Shown one piece after another: positions 43,787 to 55,120 of a DNA stretch of 64,000 nt. The DNA comes from Cercophora sp. LCS_1 (lineage: Eukaryota; Ascomycota; Sordariomycetes; Sordariales; Lasiosphaeriaceae): contig JAPZLL010000029.1 of NCBI GenBank assembly GCA_036250225.1, positions 372,001 to 436,000 on the forward strand, written 5' to 3'. The notes below the pieces were generated by a model. That model was not told the origin of the DNA and made no database searches. It was given only the letters and a program-made list of their open reading frames with translations. The position numbers and the translations under genes were made by a program. The stretch's first letter is position 1. Every line of letters starts with the position of its first letter.

Positions 43787-46195
43787 CTTGGGCACCAATG
43801 CGGAACGAAAATGGAAGAGGGAACAGAGCAGTGTCGCTGGAGACCAAAGTGGAGACCAAAGTTTGAAGGGGATGGCACGACATGTAGGTCGCACTTTCCA
43901 GTTGTGCCCGCGACCGACCTGCCCGGTCAGGCTCGCCGGTGACTGGCCCGGATCAATGCGAATTTCGGAAGCGGCATCGCTCGCAGCGTTACCTTTATGA
44001 CTAATACGCGACTGATGGAGGAAACTTGTGGATAGCAGTGTGGCTCGTGTAGTGGGAGGTGGTCGTCAGCGCCGCATTTTATCAGCATTTCCTTCCTCGC
44101 TCAATTGGGCCGCTGGAGCATCGTTCACCGCCTTCACGTGATGTTGAACATTCTGCCGTCCTGCGGCGAGCTGACTCCTGAGGGGCACGAAGGCCCGTGC
44201 ACCCAAGCAACGCAAAGTGAAGCCGTTGCGCGCGCCTGCGCAAAAACGATGCCTTCAAGAATCCCTGGAGGTCGAGTAGGGAGGAGGCAAGGTACAGTCA
44301 ATGATTTGGTGTGCCTCAATTGACCGAGTCTGACGCTTATAGATCCAATAACCCACTCACAGCACCCAACGCTCACCCGTATCCAATGACCCCGCCGAAC
44401 GAAACCAAATCCCACGCGACCGACCCCGATACAACGGCAACGCCATGGGAAACCAGGATTGAATGAAGATGGCTCAACAGGGTTTGCTCTCGTTTGAGAG
44501 GAGTCCGCGCCACTGCCACCTGCGATGCCGCTACGAGTGCACGCGCTGTCCGTTCTGCTGGACCGCCCAACGCGATGGGCTACACAGGATTGAACACACT
44601 CCCAAGCTGCTCGATCTTCGACTCCTCGGGCATTTCCCCACTGTCCCGGTTGGTGGGACATGGGATGCAACTGTTTCAACCCGCCATGCTGGATGCTTGT
44701 GTTCCTGTTTGCTCTCTACGATATGCCTTGGCCATGCACGAACTGTGTGCAACGTGGGTTACCTCTGGGTTCTCTCCGTGGCCCATCCGCTCGCCCGTTC
44801 CCCATCCTCCCCGCGGATCCACGCTGCAGACAGAGAATCCCCGTTACGGTGTCCACAGTTTGGTCTAGCTGGTGGGAGATGGCATGCACTCGCCTGACTG
44901 TAACCCTGCGCCGCTGCGGTTATGCGACGCGGCTGTTCGCGGGAGGAGTGTTCAAGTGGCAGGTAGTTCTCTTGGGGCTCAGGCTGGGACAATCGAATCA
45001 CCGTCGCTCACCGCCGCTTGATTCAGGAGTCTGATGGCCTCATCCCTTCGGTGGCCGCGTTCAGGATGGCGCGACACTGTTGAGTTGGGCACCGAGGACT
45101 CAAAACAGGCATGAGCCCACACTGCCAAGTGCGTTATCGCCTCACGGGCACACGTCGCCTTGACGGCCCATTGGACGTTGTGGCTCAACAACACCGTGTT
45201 TTCTCAAAGGCAATTCCTATCCGGCACGGCGCAGTTCCCGGTTCTCACATGGCAGACGCCAATTCTTGGTTCGCCATCAGCCTGGATCGCGTCCTCAACA
45301 AGTTCCGGAAGCGATCATGGGTCGACCCCCGGTTGTCTGAAGATACCGGGCCCAGCCACTTGGGCACGCTTATGTCTCGATCAACCGTTCGACACATGCC
45401 CCCGACAATTCCTCCCCTCCTTTATCGTCAAACCGTGTCGCGATTACGGGCCTGGCCTGCTGGTGGTCCCAGTTGTTCCACAACGCCGCCTGTGCATGTT
45501 ATCGTATCAGTGGGTCGACATCACCGGGCCCAAAAGAGGCATATCATCCGCACGTCCTCCGGCAGCCCGCAAGGCAAGGCTTGGATTTGAAGTTTCCAAC
45601 GGCTCGGCGAAACGTTTGTGCTTGGCAGAAGCTTGCGTTCATGAGCCAAGAGCTCCCAAGGTCTTGGGGCGGGGCCATCGGTGATGGTTCCGGCAGTCGA
45701 ATGGACAATGCGCCGGTCCGGCACCGTCAATCCGGCTGGGCACACGCAACCCAACATGGGGGCCGTCGCGCCACAGGCCGCTAGGGTCGTGGAGAAGACT
45801 GCCTGTCACGGCAAGGAGAGCCGCCAAGAGGCCGTCCCCTGTCGTGCCGGCCTAGAATCTGGGGATGGCGCTGTCGACCTTCCTAACACGCGCAGCGCCC
45901 CAACGCTTGGCCGCAACCCTGACCCGCGCACCACGTCGCCGCAGATGGCTTGGAAGTTGGAGGATCGTGCTTGCCTCCCCATATTGGCAGGTCGGTCGAC
46001 GCCGTGGGGCTGGTGGCGGGCGATAAGCCAGAGTTCGGCCAAGACAGAGTTCAGCCAAGGCCCGCAGACAGCCGCGGGCCGACCTGGCAATATAATGGTG
46101 GCCCTCGAGGGGGAGCAGTTCTTCGAAATCACCTTCTCTGCCCCCGCTCGTGCAGCCCGAGTTTGCGTCCGCCAGCAGAGCAGCAGTCCAGCATC
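43787..46195. other. Intergenic, no gene supported
   Basis: 2.4 kb between divergent genes. Open frames up to 181 codons occur on both strands but carry no motif and overlap each other. It may include a long leader of the SLC1-type transporter. Confidence 0.5.
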
Positions 46196-47835
46196 ATGTC
46201 GACCGAAAAGTCAGAGGCCATCAACACGGCCGCCGACGAGCGCCGGGGCTCGTCGTCCTCGCCCGCGGGCGTCGACGCTGCCGGCGCCAACAACGGCACG
46301 CCCGAGCCCAAGAAGCCGTGGTGGAACTCTGTGCGAGTGGCCGGCTCGGCCACGCAGATCATCATCGCCGCCGTCCTCGCCATCGTCATTGGCATCGCCG
46401 TCACATACTCGGTTGAGAAGGTGCCGGCGCCGGCCGCGGTGCTCGTGGGCATCCCTGGCCGTCTCTGGTTGAGAGCGTTGCGTGCAGTTGGTTTGTCTCC
46501 CGACGTACCCCGTCCGTGAAAAAGTCTGCTGACGCCATACACCAGTGCTGCCCCTCATCGTGACGGCCATGATCCTCGCAGTCCAGCGGTTGCGCGAGAT
46601 GACAGGCAGCGGAAAGACGCTGGCGCGCTGGACCGTGGGCTACTATGTTGGCACTACGCTGCTCGCCATCGTCATCAGCACCATCCTGACCGATCTCGTT
46701 TGGGGCCGCATGATGCAGGAGGTTGGCGAGGCCAGCCTTACCGTGTCCGAGAAGGATGCCACCGTGTTCAAGGAGCGTGAGGCCGTCGAGATCCACATGG
46801 TGGTGCAGGACATGTTCGACTCGCTCATCCCGCAGAACGTGGTGCACGCGCTGGCCAACGACAGCCTGCTTGCCATACTCATCACGGCCGTTGTTATTGG
46901 CTACCTGCTGAATCCCGGCTCGGCCATCGTCCGCGTGCTCGAGGAGATCGAGGTGCTCATCACCAAGGTCATCACCTTCCTCATCAAGATTGCGCCTATC
47001 GGTGTCTTCTTCCTGATCCTGCCTAACCTGTTCCGCCTCAACATCCGCGACATTGGCGTCAACCTGGGCGTGCTCATTGGCGGCGGCGTGGCCAACATGG
47101 CTATCCATCTGTTCATTGTGCTGCCGATCCTGTTCTTTGCCTTTACACGCAAGAACCCCTACACGTACTGGTTCGCCTGTTCGCCGGCCTGGCTGACTGC
47201 GTGGGGTTCTGCCTCATCGGCTGCCACGCTCCCGGTCACCATGAAGTGCGTTGCGGAGCGGGGCATTCCGTACACGGTCAACAAGTTTTCGATCCCGCTG
47301 GGCTGCCTGATCAACATGGACGGAACGTAAGTACAACCTATCCTGCTGCGAGAAGACGCTTCGAGGAGAGGCCGAGCCTGACCCGTCACCATTCACAGTG
47401 CCATCTACTTCCCCCTTTGCGTCGTCTTTATGGCTGTCACACAAGGCATCAAACTGTCACCGACCGACTATGTAATCATCTGCTTACTCTCCACCCTCGC
47501 ATCCATCGGCACCACGCCGATTCCCAGCTCGTCGCTGGTGCTCACTGTCATGATCGCAGGCAGCGTCAACGTGCCCGTCACGGGCATGTATGTAAGTAGA
47601 CTACCCAGCAACAATTTCGCATCCTGATATTGTGCTAACGCTCTCAAAGGGTGTCATTGTTGCCATCGACTGGTTCCTCGACCGCTTCCGAACGGCCGTC
47701 AACGTGTCGGGCGATCTGTTCGCCGCCCAGGTGGTCACCAAGATGACGGGCATCAAGGACGATCCAGAGGAGTATTCGAGTGAGGAGGAGGGCCACGTCA
47801 CTGGTCAGGTGCAAGAGAATACCCAGAGAGTCTAG
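46196..47835 (+). CDS. SLC1/DAACS-type dicarboxylate or amino-acid:cation symporter
   Basis: Exons 46196-46490, 46546-47326, 47399-47591 and 47650-47835 (introns 55, 72 and 58 bp) give 484 residues. The hallmarks of the glutamate-transporter fold are intact: VVLPLIVTAMILAV in helix 2-3, KIAPIGVFFLI, the re-entrant hairpin SASSAATLPVTMKC (about 320-333), NMDGTAIYFP (355-364) with the cation/substrate-binding NMDGT, and the second hairpin STLASIGTTPIPSSSLVL. A charged, probably disordered N-terminus of 45 residues and an acidic C-terminal tail (SSEEEGH) flank it. The loop of about 60 residues before KIAPIG resembles the animal excitatory-amino-acid branch more than bacterial GltP. Plasma-membrane uptake of an acidic amino acid or C4-dicarboxylate is expected. 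Confidence 0.9.
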
Positions 47836-47958
47836 ATACCCGTGATGTTGTATTTATTTGCTGAATATTGACAAGAAGTCATGCATGAACCCGGTCCCCA
47901 CGTGCAAGCCACTCTGCACTTGTCCGAAAGAACGCCAAAACCAAGGACCACCATCAAG

Positions 47959-48277
47959 CTAAGACCAGTTGAGGACGTTGTACAGTGTTTTCCTGGGGTC
48001 ACCTTCCGTCTCAATCAGGTAATGCTTTTTCCTGGCCTCCATGACGCGCGGAGAGTTTTGCTGTGCGAACCGGCTGTTCATGATATTGGACTCCATGATG
48101 AGCTGGGAGCGGATGTAGCTGGCGAGACCGTAGACTGTGTTTGCCATGTCAGTTTGGGCTTCTGCCAAGAGGCAAGCAGGATCGCGTACCTGCCCCTGCA
48201 ACGACGATGCCGGGAATAACGGCATTAGGAAGCCTCCTTAAAAGGGGTGCCTTGAGCGCTGAGGACGTGGGCTGCAT
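47959..48277 (-). CDS. Small single-pass membrane protein, 87 residues, conserved-looking
   Basis: Exons 48190-48277 and 47959-48134 (55-bp intron, donor GTACGC) give 87 residues. A basic, hydroxylated N-terminus (MQPTSSALKAPLLRRLPNAV) leads into one hydrophobic helix (about 19-36, IPGIVVAGAVYGLASYI), then a polar tail with YLIETEGDPRKTLYNVLNWS. The shape is that of a small mitochondrial inner-membrane or ER protein. I believe similar small proteins occur in other ascomycetes but I cannot name one, so no function is given. The splice keeps frame and codon use looks normal, which favours a real gene. Convergent with the SLC1 gene at 124 bp. Confidence 0.6.
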
Positions 48278-48933
48278 GATGTGCGGAGGGGTTGTGTATG
48301 GACAAGACACCGAGAGTGTGGTGTAAGTGGAAGGGCTGCAGGTGTTGACGGGCCGTCAGGGGCAATTAATTGTCAGGGGCTGTTGTTGCTGTTGTGAGAT
48401 GATGAGGGGATTCACCTTGCTGCAGGCAATATCGGTCAATTAAATACAAACCTTGGTTTGACTCTACAGCCCAACATCGTTTTTAGCTGCGGTCAAAGAC
48501 GCGATTGCGTTGCCTGAGCCGCCGCTTCGGTGGCACGATTTGGAGCGCCCAGAGGCACCACGGTGTTGGGTTGTGGCCCCACCATGGCCTGATGAAAGAC
48601 CATTCTCAGCTTACGGATTCCTCCGGGGTGGGGTGCTAACAAAGCTGCTATAAAAGACAGTGTGGGACTGTTATTGTAATAACACTTGGCCCCGGTGGTC
48701 CCGACAGATGCGCGGGAGTTCATCGCGATGGGCATCGATCCGGACGTCACCGGCTCGGTCTCGTCCCGGAGCTGTCTCCGGCGGAGCAAGCACGTGAAGC
48801 GCAAAGTGAGTTGGAGCTGAGCTGCTTGAAAATGAAAAGTAGTTAATTGTTCTTTTGACTATTTTCAACACCAGAAATAGCTAGACTACACTGAAACTCT
48901 TAATGTACAGTATTTACCATGCACGGGACTGAA
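48278..48933. other. Intergenic, nothing recognised
   Basis: 656 bp; promoter of the small membrane protein gene and 3' flank of the cellulase gene. Confidence 0.5.
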
Positions 48934-50284
48934 TCAGTTGGAACGACGACGCCTGCCGGTGCACTTGGACGGCGGCGCGGTCTCCTTGAAGGTCGTCCCG
49001 ATGTCGCCCCAGCGGAGATTGGTGAAGGTGACCTCGGGCGAGGGCTCGATCTTGCGAATGCTCTCGGGGAAGCCCTCGGTGGCATTGCAGGGGCCGGCGT
49101 TGCCGCCTCCGTCGAGCCAGGCCATGGCACCGCCCTCATCCCACCAGATACTCATGGCCAGCACCATGCCGCGCGTCATGGCGTCGCCCATCTCGCGGTG
49201 GCCGCCGAGACGGAGGAAGTGCTGGGATCCCGTGGCCTTGCAGAACTCGTCGGTCATCTCGCTGGTCTTGGGAAGTCCAGGTGCGTCGACCTTGTGGTTC
49301 TCGATGACCTTGCCGTCCTGCACGTACAGCCGGTTGATGGACTTGAGAACACCGTTGGCGTCGGCCGGGAACTGGGTCACCACAGTGAAGGGCCGGAGCG
49401 TGTCGACCTTGAAGCCGTTGCCGGTGCCGTACTGGTCTGTCACGTTGACGCGGTACGGGTTCCACGCGCAACCGGGCTTGTCGCACACGCCCTCACGCGT
49501 GCACTCGGCACCCTCGCACAGGTAGAAGCCGGGCTTGTTGCACGTATGGGGAGCGATGTGGTTGGACCGGCTGTTGGCCTCCCAGATGTCCATCTCGTTG
49601 CAGCACACGCCCTTGCCCTGGATGTTGCCCTGTCGAGTCTGTTAGCACACATGCACTGCCAAGTGAGCGCCAGCTTACAAGGCCGTTGGCGAAAGGAGTG
49701 ACATAGCACTGGGCGTCGCAGTAGCCGGTGCCATAGTAGGCACCGCCGGGGTTGAGCGCGCTCTTGCCACCCTCAGCCTCCATCTCAGACAGGTACAGGG
49801 CGCTGTTCATGCCGCAGGGCAGCTTCTTCATGTCGACCTCGAACGTGAACTCGTTGCCGGTGAGCTTGAGCATCTCGTACTTTTGCTTGGTCTCGTCCAG
49901 CAGGTAGACACGCGGGCTGACCAGACGGCCCTCGAGCAGCTGCTGCAGGCGGAGCGACGAGCCGCTGGTCGTGACACCGTATTTGCTGTAGTCGGACACG
50001 CCGTCCATGATGCAGTTCTGGGCGCACGCCTCAACCGTCGGGCACACGGACACGGGCGGCTTCTCGCCCCAGCCGCCGCACCCGGCCGCCGTGTTGTTGG
50101 CCTGGTAGACGGGGTGCGCGAGCGAGTCCAACACAATGTAGTTGGTCGCCTCCTTGCACCCGTCCTTGTTGCACCGCTGCGTTGTGATCTTGGGGTGCAC
50201 CTCGGTCGTCGGGCCGGGCTTCTGCGCCGTGGCGACGCCCGCAAGGAGGGCCGTCAGGCCAAAGAGAGCAGATCGGGGGGCCAT
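48934..50284 (-). CDS. GH7 endo-beta-1,4-glucanase (EG I / Cel7B type), secreted
   Basis: Exons 49679-50284 and 48934-49629 (49-bp intron) give 433 residues. Signal peptide 1-20 (ends GVATA) and mature start QKPGPTTEVHPKIT as in Humicola-type EG I. The retaining catalytic motif is CCNEMDIWEAN with nucleophile Glu214, Asp216 and acid/base Glu219. PHTCNKPGFYLCEG, GCAWNPYRVNVTDQYG and MVLAMSIWWDEGGAMAWLDG follow. The loops that roof the tunnel of cellobiohydrolases are short, so an endoglucanase is indicated. There is no linker or CBM1; the protein ends in a basic tail (KCTGRRRRSN). Cleaves internal beta-1,4 bonds of cellulose outside the cell. A GH45 enzyme lies 4 kb away. Confidence 0.93.
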
Positions 50285-51560
50285 GCTGAAGGACTTGTCA
50301 GGACTGGAGCTGGTGAGCCAACTGAACCATCACGGGCCTTCCTGGGGAGACATAGCTGGGTATATATACCGATGCCGACGCATGGCTGGTCCCTTTACGT
50401 CAGTCCATTCCTGAGCCGCCTCCGCATCGACCCGGAACCACAAGACGCGCCCTCATTTTCTCGATGCGATTGGCGGCCCCTGGGTTGCCGATGCTGCTCA
50501 GGCATCGTCCGCCGGTTCTCGCGTAGGCGAGATGGACCCGGCTCACCGTTCCGACGAGCGGCGTTGCATTTGGGAGCGTGGTGGGCAGCATTGCTGGTGG
50601 CCAAGCGGGCCAAGCACCACTGCGGATATTAACACGCCGTCCCGAAAAGGGACTAGAACGCCCTTTCCCGCGCCAGAAGCATTCCGTCGCGTCTGGATTA
50701 TACTGCACCAGCCATGGCTGTCACTTTGCGAGCAATCTCTGCTGCGATGCATCCGCGCCCAGGCCCAGCGTTTTAACGCTTCGCATGATGCTACTTTCGC
50801 GGTTTGCTGTCTGGGCATTTATCGTGCACGACCTCGAAGTCCGGAATCACAAGACAAACTTCTCTTTCTCGAATCCCTAACGATGAATCACTTGGGTTTT
50901 CTCTTGCTTCTCGACCCCAGATTCGGTGCCAAGTCAACTCCCGGCCGCTAAATTCGGGGTCCGGCTATGCAGGAACACGACTCGGCGCCATTTATGAGCC
51001 GCGCCACTCATCTCACGCGTCGCCGTGGGACTCGGCGGGGTGTAGCATTGCCAAAAAGATCGGCAAAGCTCAGATCGTATTGCGCGGGCCACCAAGTAGT
51101 ATCGCCCCGCGGCAAACAACGGGAAGCCGTTGGAGGAGCGATTAGCATCCCAGCGTCTCCCTGCTATTACGGAGTCTCGGGCCAGAAAATATCGCACTTT
51201 CCCCTTTGAGTGACAGCCAGAGCCTTTTGCCCAGCTCGTCCAAGTCTTGAGTTCTTGGTTCTATTTGCCCACTTGATTACGATGCTGCTCAGCGCCGAGA
51301 CTAGATCGCTCGTCGCATCCAATTGGCAACGGAGACTCGGTTGACTCTCGAGGTTGCCAGATCAATAAGGTAGTATCGATTGTGCTGAATGATGAAAGGC
51401 GTCTGGCGCTTGATGTCATGGACATCGTCTCAACCTTGTTGCTACCACCAATCACGAAATAAAAAGATCCATGGCATCATCCCAAAAGACAATTGCAACA
51501 CTGCTCTTCCCAAGAAACGTCAGTGCTGCAACATGAAAATATTTAGCATGTTCCCAGCCC
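50285..51560. other. Intergenic, cellulase promoter
   Basis: 1.28 kb. TATATATA at 50361-50368, about 80 bp before the GH7 ATG, is a probable TATA box. Nothing else recognised. Confidence 0.55.
50361..50368 (-). promoter_or_regulatory. Probable TATA box of the GH7 gene
   Basis: Palindromic TATATATA some 77-84 bp upstream of the start codon at 50284; this is the usual position in strongly induced fungal hydrolase genes. Confidence 0.5.
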
Positions 51561-53312
51561 TCAGTTCTGTCCATGAAGCGTCGCCCTCATCCACATATCC
51601 CACTGGATCTGAAGTCCGGCATCATACATCTTGAACGGCGCATCGGGCCTCATAATTTCCAACTCAAACGCCCTCACCATCTGGCGCGCCGTCAGTGATA
51701 ATCCACGACCCGCGACTGAAAGTCAACTTACCTCGGTCACGGCTTTGCTAATCTCCACCAGCGCGATACTCCGTCCCAGACACTTCCACTTTCCGTGACC
51801 AAATCCGGCATCCACCACATTCTCCCTCTCCTGAAGCTCGTCCGCAGTCCCGTGGAGGAACCTCTCGGGACGAAAAACGGCCGCATCTTCACCCCACATG
51901 CCCCTGTCGTTGAAGATGGCCAAGACGGAGAGCCCGATGCCGGTCCCGCCAGGGATGAACCTGTCTTGGTACGAGATGCCTTCCTCAGGCACTTCCTTGA
52001 GCATGATGCCCGTGGTGGGCGGGCAGATACGGAGACCTTCTTTTATCACGGCCTGGAGATACGGCAACCTCGACGCCTCGGCATACGTGATCGGGGAACT
52101 CGGACGTGCTTCGTCGAGCTCGCGTCGAAGTTTGGACAGCACGCGGGGGTTGGTGAAGAGGTAGAACAAGATCATCCGGATTGTCGTAGCTGTTGTTTCG
52201 GCTCCGGCGAGGCTGGTTGCGTTAGACGCGAGCTTTTGGAGAGATGTTACTCACATCTGTACAATCGTTTCGGACTCGGCTTCGTCTTTTGTCAGACCGT
52301 GACGGATGAATGATCCAAGCATATCTTGGTGCATCTCGCCATCTCTAGGAGGGAATCGGGAATTGGCGACTTCTTTCGCTCGTCTGTTGTTGTTAGTTGA
52401 AACCCGTCATCTTTGAAGCGCTAGACAAACCGTAAGAGCCTTCCGAATCCTATGCTGTCGTTGACGGATGGCGCGTACTTCTTCACCATGTCAAGACTCA
52501 TGAGAGCTGTCAACGATGGAAAGAAGCTGAGGAGACCGAGAAACGGAAACAACTTCGCCGAAGTTTTGAGGTAGTCGTACATGTCTGCGTCGTGCCGCAG
52601 AAAACCGATGGGTTCGCTGAACGAGATGTCGCTGATGGTGTCGGTGGTGAAATACTGTATCTTTGAGCAAGATCAAATGGCTTGGAGCTTGAGCTGCTTG
52701 AGAGGTAACTTGTCTGGATAAGCTGGATGAGGGCCATGACGTTTTCATCGATTTTATCTTCGAGTCCAGCAATCTCTTTTCCGGAGTACTGGTTCAAACA
52801 ATAGTCAGTAACCTCTTACGCAAATGGGGTCTTGAAGGACCTGCGCCGGGGGCTAGCTTGAGTTTCAATTTCGTGTGAGCATCATTGTCCTGGATCGAGA
52901 GGACGCTGTCACGGTCGGGATTGAACCGAAAGGCTCGATACCATTCGGCACGCTTGAACTTGGATCTTGCCGCACAAATCTTTCGCCACAGTTGGAGATC
53001 TGAAGTGATAAGAATGTTGGGTGCAATCCGCGCCAATGACCCTACGAGTTTAGTGCTCTGGTATTGGGCTTTCCCTTTATTCGCCTTACCATGCTCCTCG
53101 CTAACTTGTTGATATTTTAGGTGTGGTTTTCCGCTCAGGACCCAGACCACCAATGGGGCGCGGGTCCAACCACACAGTATAGGACCGGGGAAGTGGCTGA
53201 GACGATGGTAGGACGTGACTGCGCGAGTGAGACAAATGATGACGCCCGTGAAGACCGTCAAAACAGGCCAGCTACTCAGCCAAGCCGTGTGTTCTATGTG
53301 CAACCAAGTCAT
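51561..53312 (-). pseudogene. Cytochrome P450 gene (pisatin-demethylase-like) with a one-base deletion
   Basis: Exons 53090-53312, 52845-53041, 52431-52788, 52255-52383, 51732-52212 and 51561-51680 encode about 502 residues. N-terminal anchor VLTVFTGVIICL, then PGP hinge, GSLARIAPNILITSD, I-helix AGAETTATT, K-helix KEGLRI, FRPERF and heme loop FGHGKWKCLG with the axial Cys. All parts of an ER-bound class II P450 are present. Two oddities: the second intron (52789-52844) can only be spliced in frame with a GC donor (GC-AG), and the third exon lacks one A in the AAA run at 52662-52664 (DLAQ to KIQYFTTD). All other junctions hold frame, so this is a very young pseudogene or an assembly error. 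Substrate unknown. Confidence 0.75.
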
Positions 53313-54216
53313 TGTGGCAACTTTGGCGACTGTTCTGGCCCTCAAGCGGGGAGAGGGAGACTATTCGCAGGGAAATCTCAGGGAGGGGTTGTCGTTGCCG
53401 TCACTGCGATGAGGGGTTCCAGGTGAAATGCCCCTTGCCCTGCTTATCCAATGATGCGTGATGCCCCTCCTCTGCAAATCACATTCTTTTCTTCGATGGC
53501 GACAGGTCCAAGATAGGCAACACACACCAAAAGCTTGAAAACAAATTCATATACTGAGACGGGGAAAGTCCAAAATCTAAATACCTAAGTTAATCCTTGG
53601 GACGCCCAAAACACTTTCGGTGGCATCGAACGTTTCCGTTAATGTCTGTCGCACCCAACAATTCCCATCTAATCACTTGAAACGGACCAACTCGATTCCA
53701 GGTGTTGATTTTTTTGTCACGCTGTGGGCGTTTCTCACTTGTTCCTCGGCTCTCTGATTTTGGGATGTGTGGCTTGCATATTATTGATCATCTTGTCCTT
53801 TTGTGGAAATGGCGCGTGACCCATTGGGCAGTGCATCGAGAATCACAAGACCACTTTGCATTGGTTTCAGCGCTCCGAGATGTTCCTGGCGAGAACAAAT
53901 CCACGTCTCAGAAAGGAAGCATTCAAGAAATCCCGGAGAGTCGGGCGAGCTGAGAGCTGAGAGCTGAGAGCTGAGAGCACAAAAATGACGACATGGGGGC
54001 CAAGAAGGTAAGACGTCGGTAGGGGACAGCCATTGAGTGAAGCCCACCGGATCAACTGAAAAAAAGCATCGACGTGGCTGTGCCGAGTTTCTTGCTGGGG
54101 CAATAACTGAGATTGAGTTCTATCTCTTTATCTCCTCTGATAAAGTACCTAAGGAGCGAGGGACGCCGACAAGGACCCAAAAAGTCTTGGCTCATTCATG
54201 ATCTAGGAAAATGACA
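53313..54216. other. Intergenic with a short tandem repeat
   Basis: 904 bp between the P450 start and the GH45 3' end; GAGCTGA x4 at 53947-53978. No gene supported. Confidence 0.5.
53947..53978. repeat. Tandem 7-mer GAGCTGA, 4.6 copies
   Basis: Four perfect units plus GAGC. No function seen. Confidence 0.85.
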
Positions 54217-55120
54217 CTAAGCAGAACAGCCCGAGATTTGGGTGAGCCGCTGTGGGCACGTAACTTGCTGATAGTCGATGTTCCACGTATTAATGGGTCC
54301 CCTGAGACTGTTAGTATTCATGAGAATCATGCGAGCTCGAACTCGGACTGACCTCGCCCAGTTCCAGCGGAAGTAGCAGCCTCCTTGCAGGTTCTGGGGC
54401 AAGTTGGCACATTCTTGTCCATTTGTCAAACCACCACCGCTGTTGCCCCTGTATCCCACGCCGTCAGCATTGATGTTTTCGGGATGTTAAGTCGCAAGGG
54501 AACCTACCATGTTGTGCCATACTGGTTTCTGCACCCGGCTTCGTTCGGTCCGCTGCCGCCGCCAGGGATGAGCAAGACGATGTCATTGGCCTGGACGTCG
54601 CCCGATGGGTCAAAGTTGTTGATGGCTTGCACGACCATCTGCTTGCCCCGCGCGGTACCACTCGTCCACGTCAATTGGAAGCACTTGCAGCAGTTGCCAT
54701 GTCCGTTCATGGTCGCAAAACCGTACGCAAGGTCATTTGTCACGGGCGTGGGCGCGTAAGAGTCACAGAGATATGCTGGGCCGCCGGACTGACAGCCAGA
54801 GGCAGCGTTTAACCCATTGTTGAGAGCTTGGTTGTTGATGTTGCAAACTTTCGGGGACCCCCTGGATACGGCTGGTCAGGGGGTTCCACCACGAACTGAA
54901 GAAGGATGATAGGCTTACTGGACATTTTTAAGGCTCGCCTGCCATGCACAGCCGGGCTTGCAACTGGTAAGGGGGTCAGTCAATCTCGGACAGCTGGGCA
55001 TTGGTGCGTTGGGGATTGTACATACCAGTCCCAGCCTGTGAAGCTCCTGCCAGAGATGGCGTGACCCAGAGGAAGGAAAGGGAGCGTGATGGCAAAACCG
55101 AGAAGGGCTTGAAGCTGCAT
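54217..55120 (-). CDS. GH45 endoglucanase-like protein with altered acid residue
   Basis: Exons 55026-55120, 54919-54963, 54508-54861, 54353-54448 and 54217-54301 (introns 62, 57, 59 and 51 bp) give 224 residues. Signal peptide 1-21, then GWDCCKPGCAW with the general-base Asp31 (Asp10 of Humicola EG V), NDLAYGFAT, NCCKCFQLTWTSG, GKQMVVQ and IPGGGSGPNEAGC: GH45 subfamily A. Aligned without gaps from GD (134) to PGGG (149), the canonical HFDL with general acid Asp121 becomes DIVL, so Val142 stands where the acid should be and Asp140 lies two residues earlier. Either Asp140 takes over or the protein is non-hydrolytic (binding or loosening). No CBM. Extracellular. Confidence 0.85.

Noticed and set aside
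44134..44679. 181-codon minus-strand frame
   Set aside because: No motif, overlapped by equally long plus-strand frames, Cys/Ser/Arg-rich as expected for noncoding sequence.
53947..53978. Short tandem repeats considered as CRISPR-like or satellite arrays
   Set aside because: Simple 7-mer microsatellite without spacers; CRISPR is not expected in a fungal nucleus.
51561..55120. P450 plus two cellulases as one functional cluster
   Set aside because: No biochemical logic links a broken P450 with endoglucanases; adjacency alone is weak.
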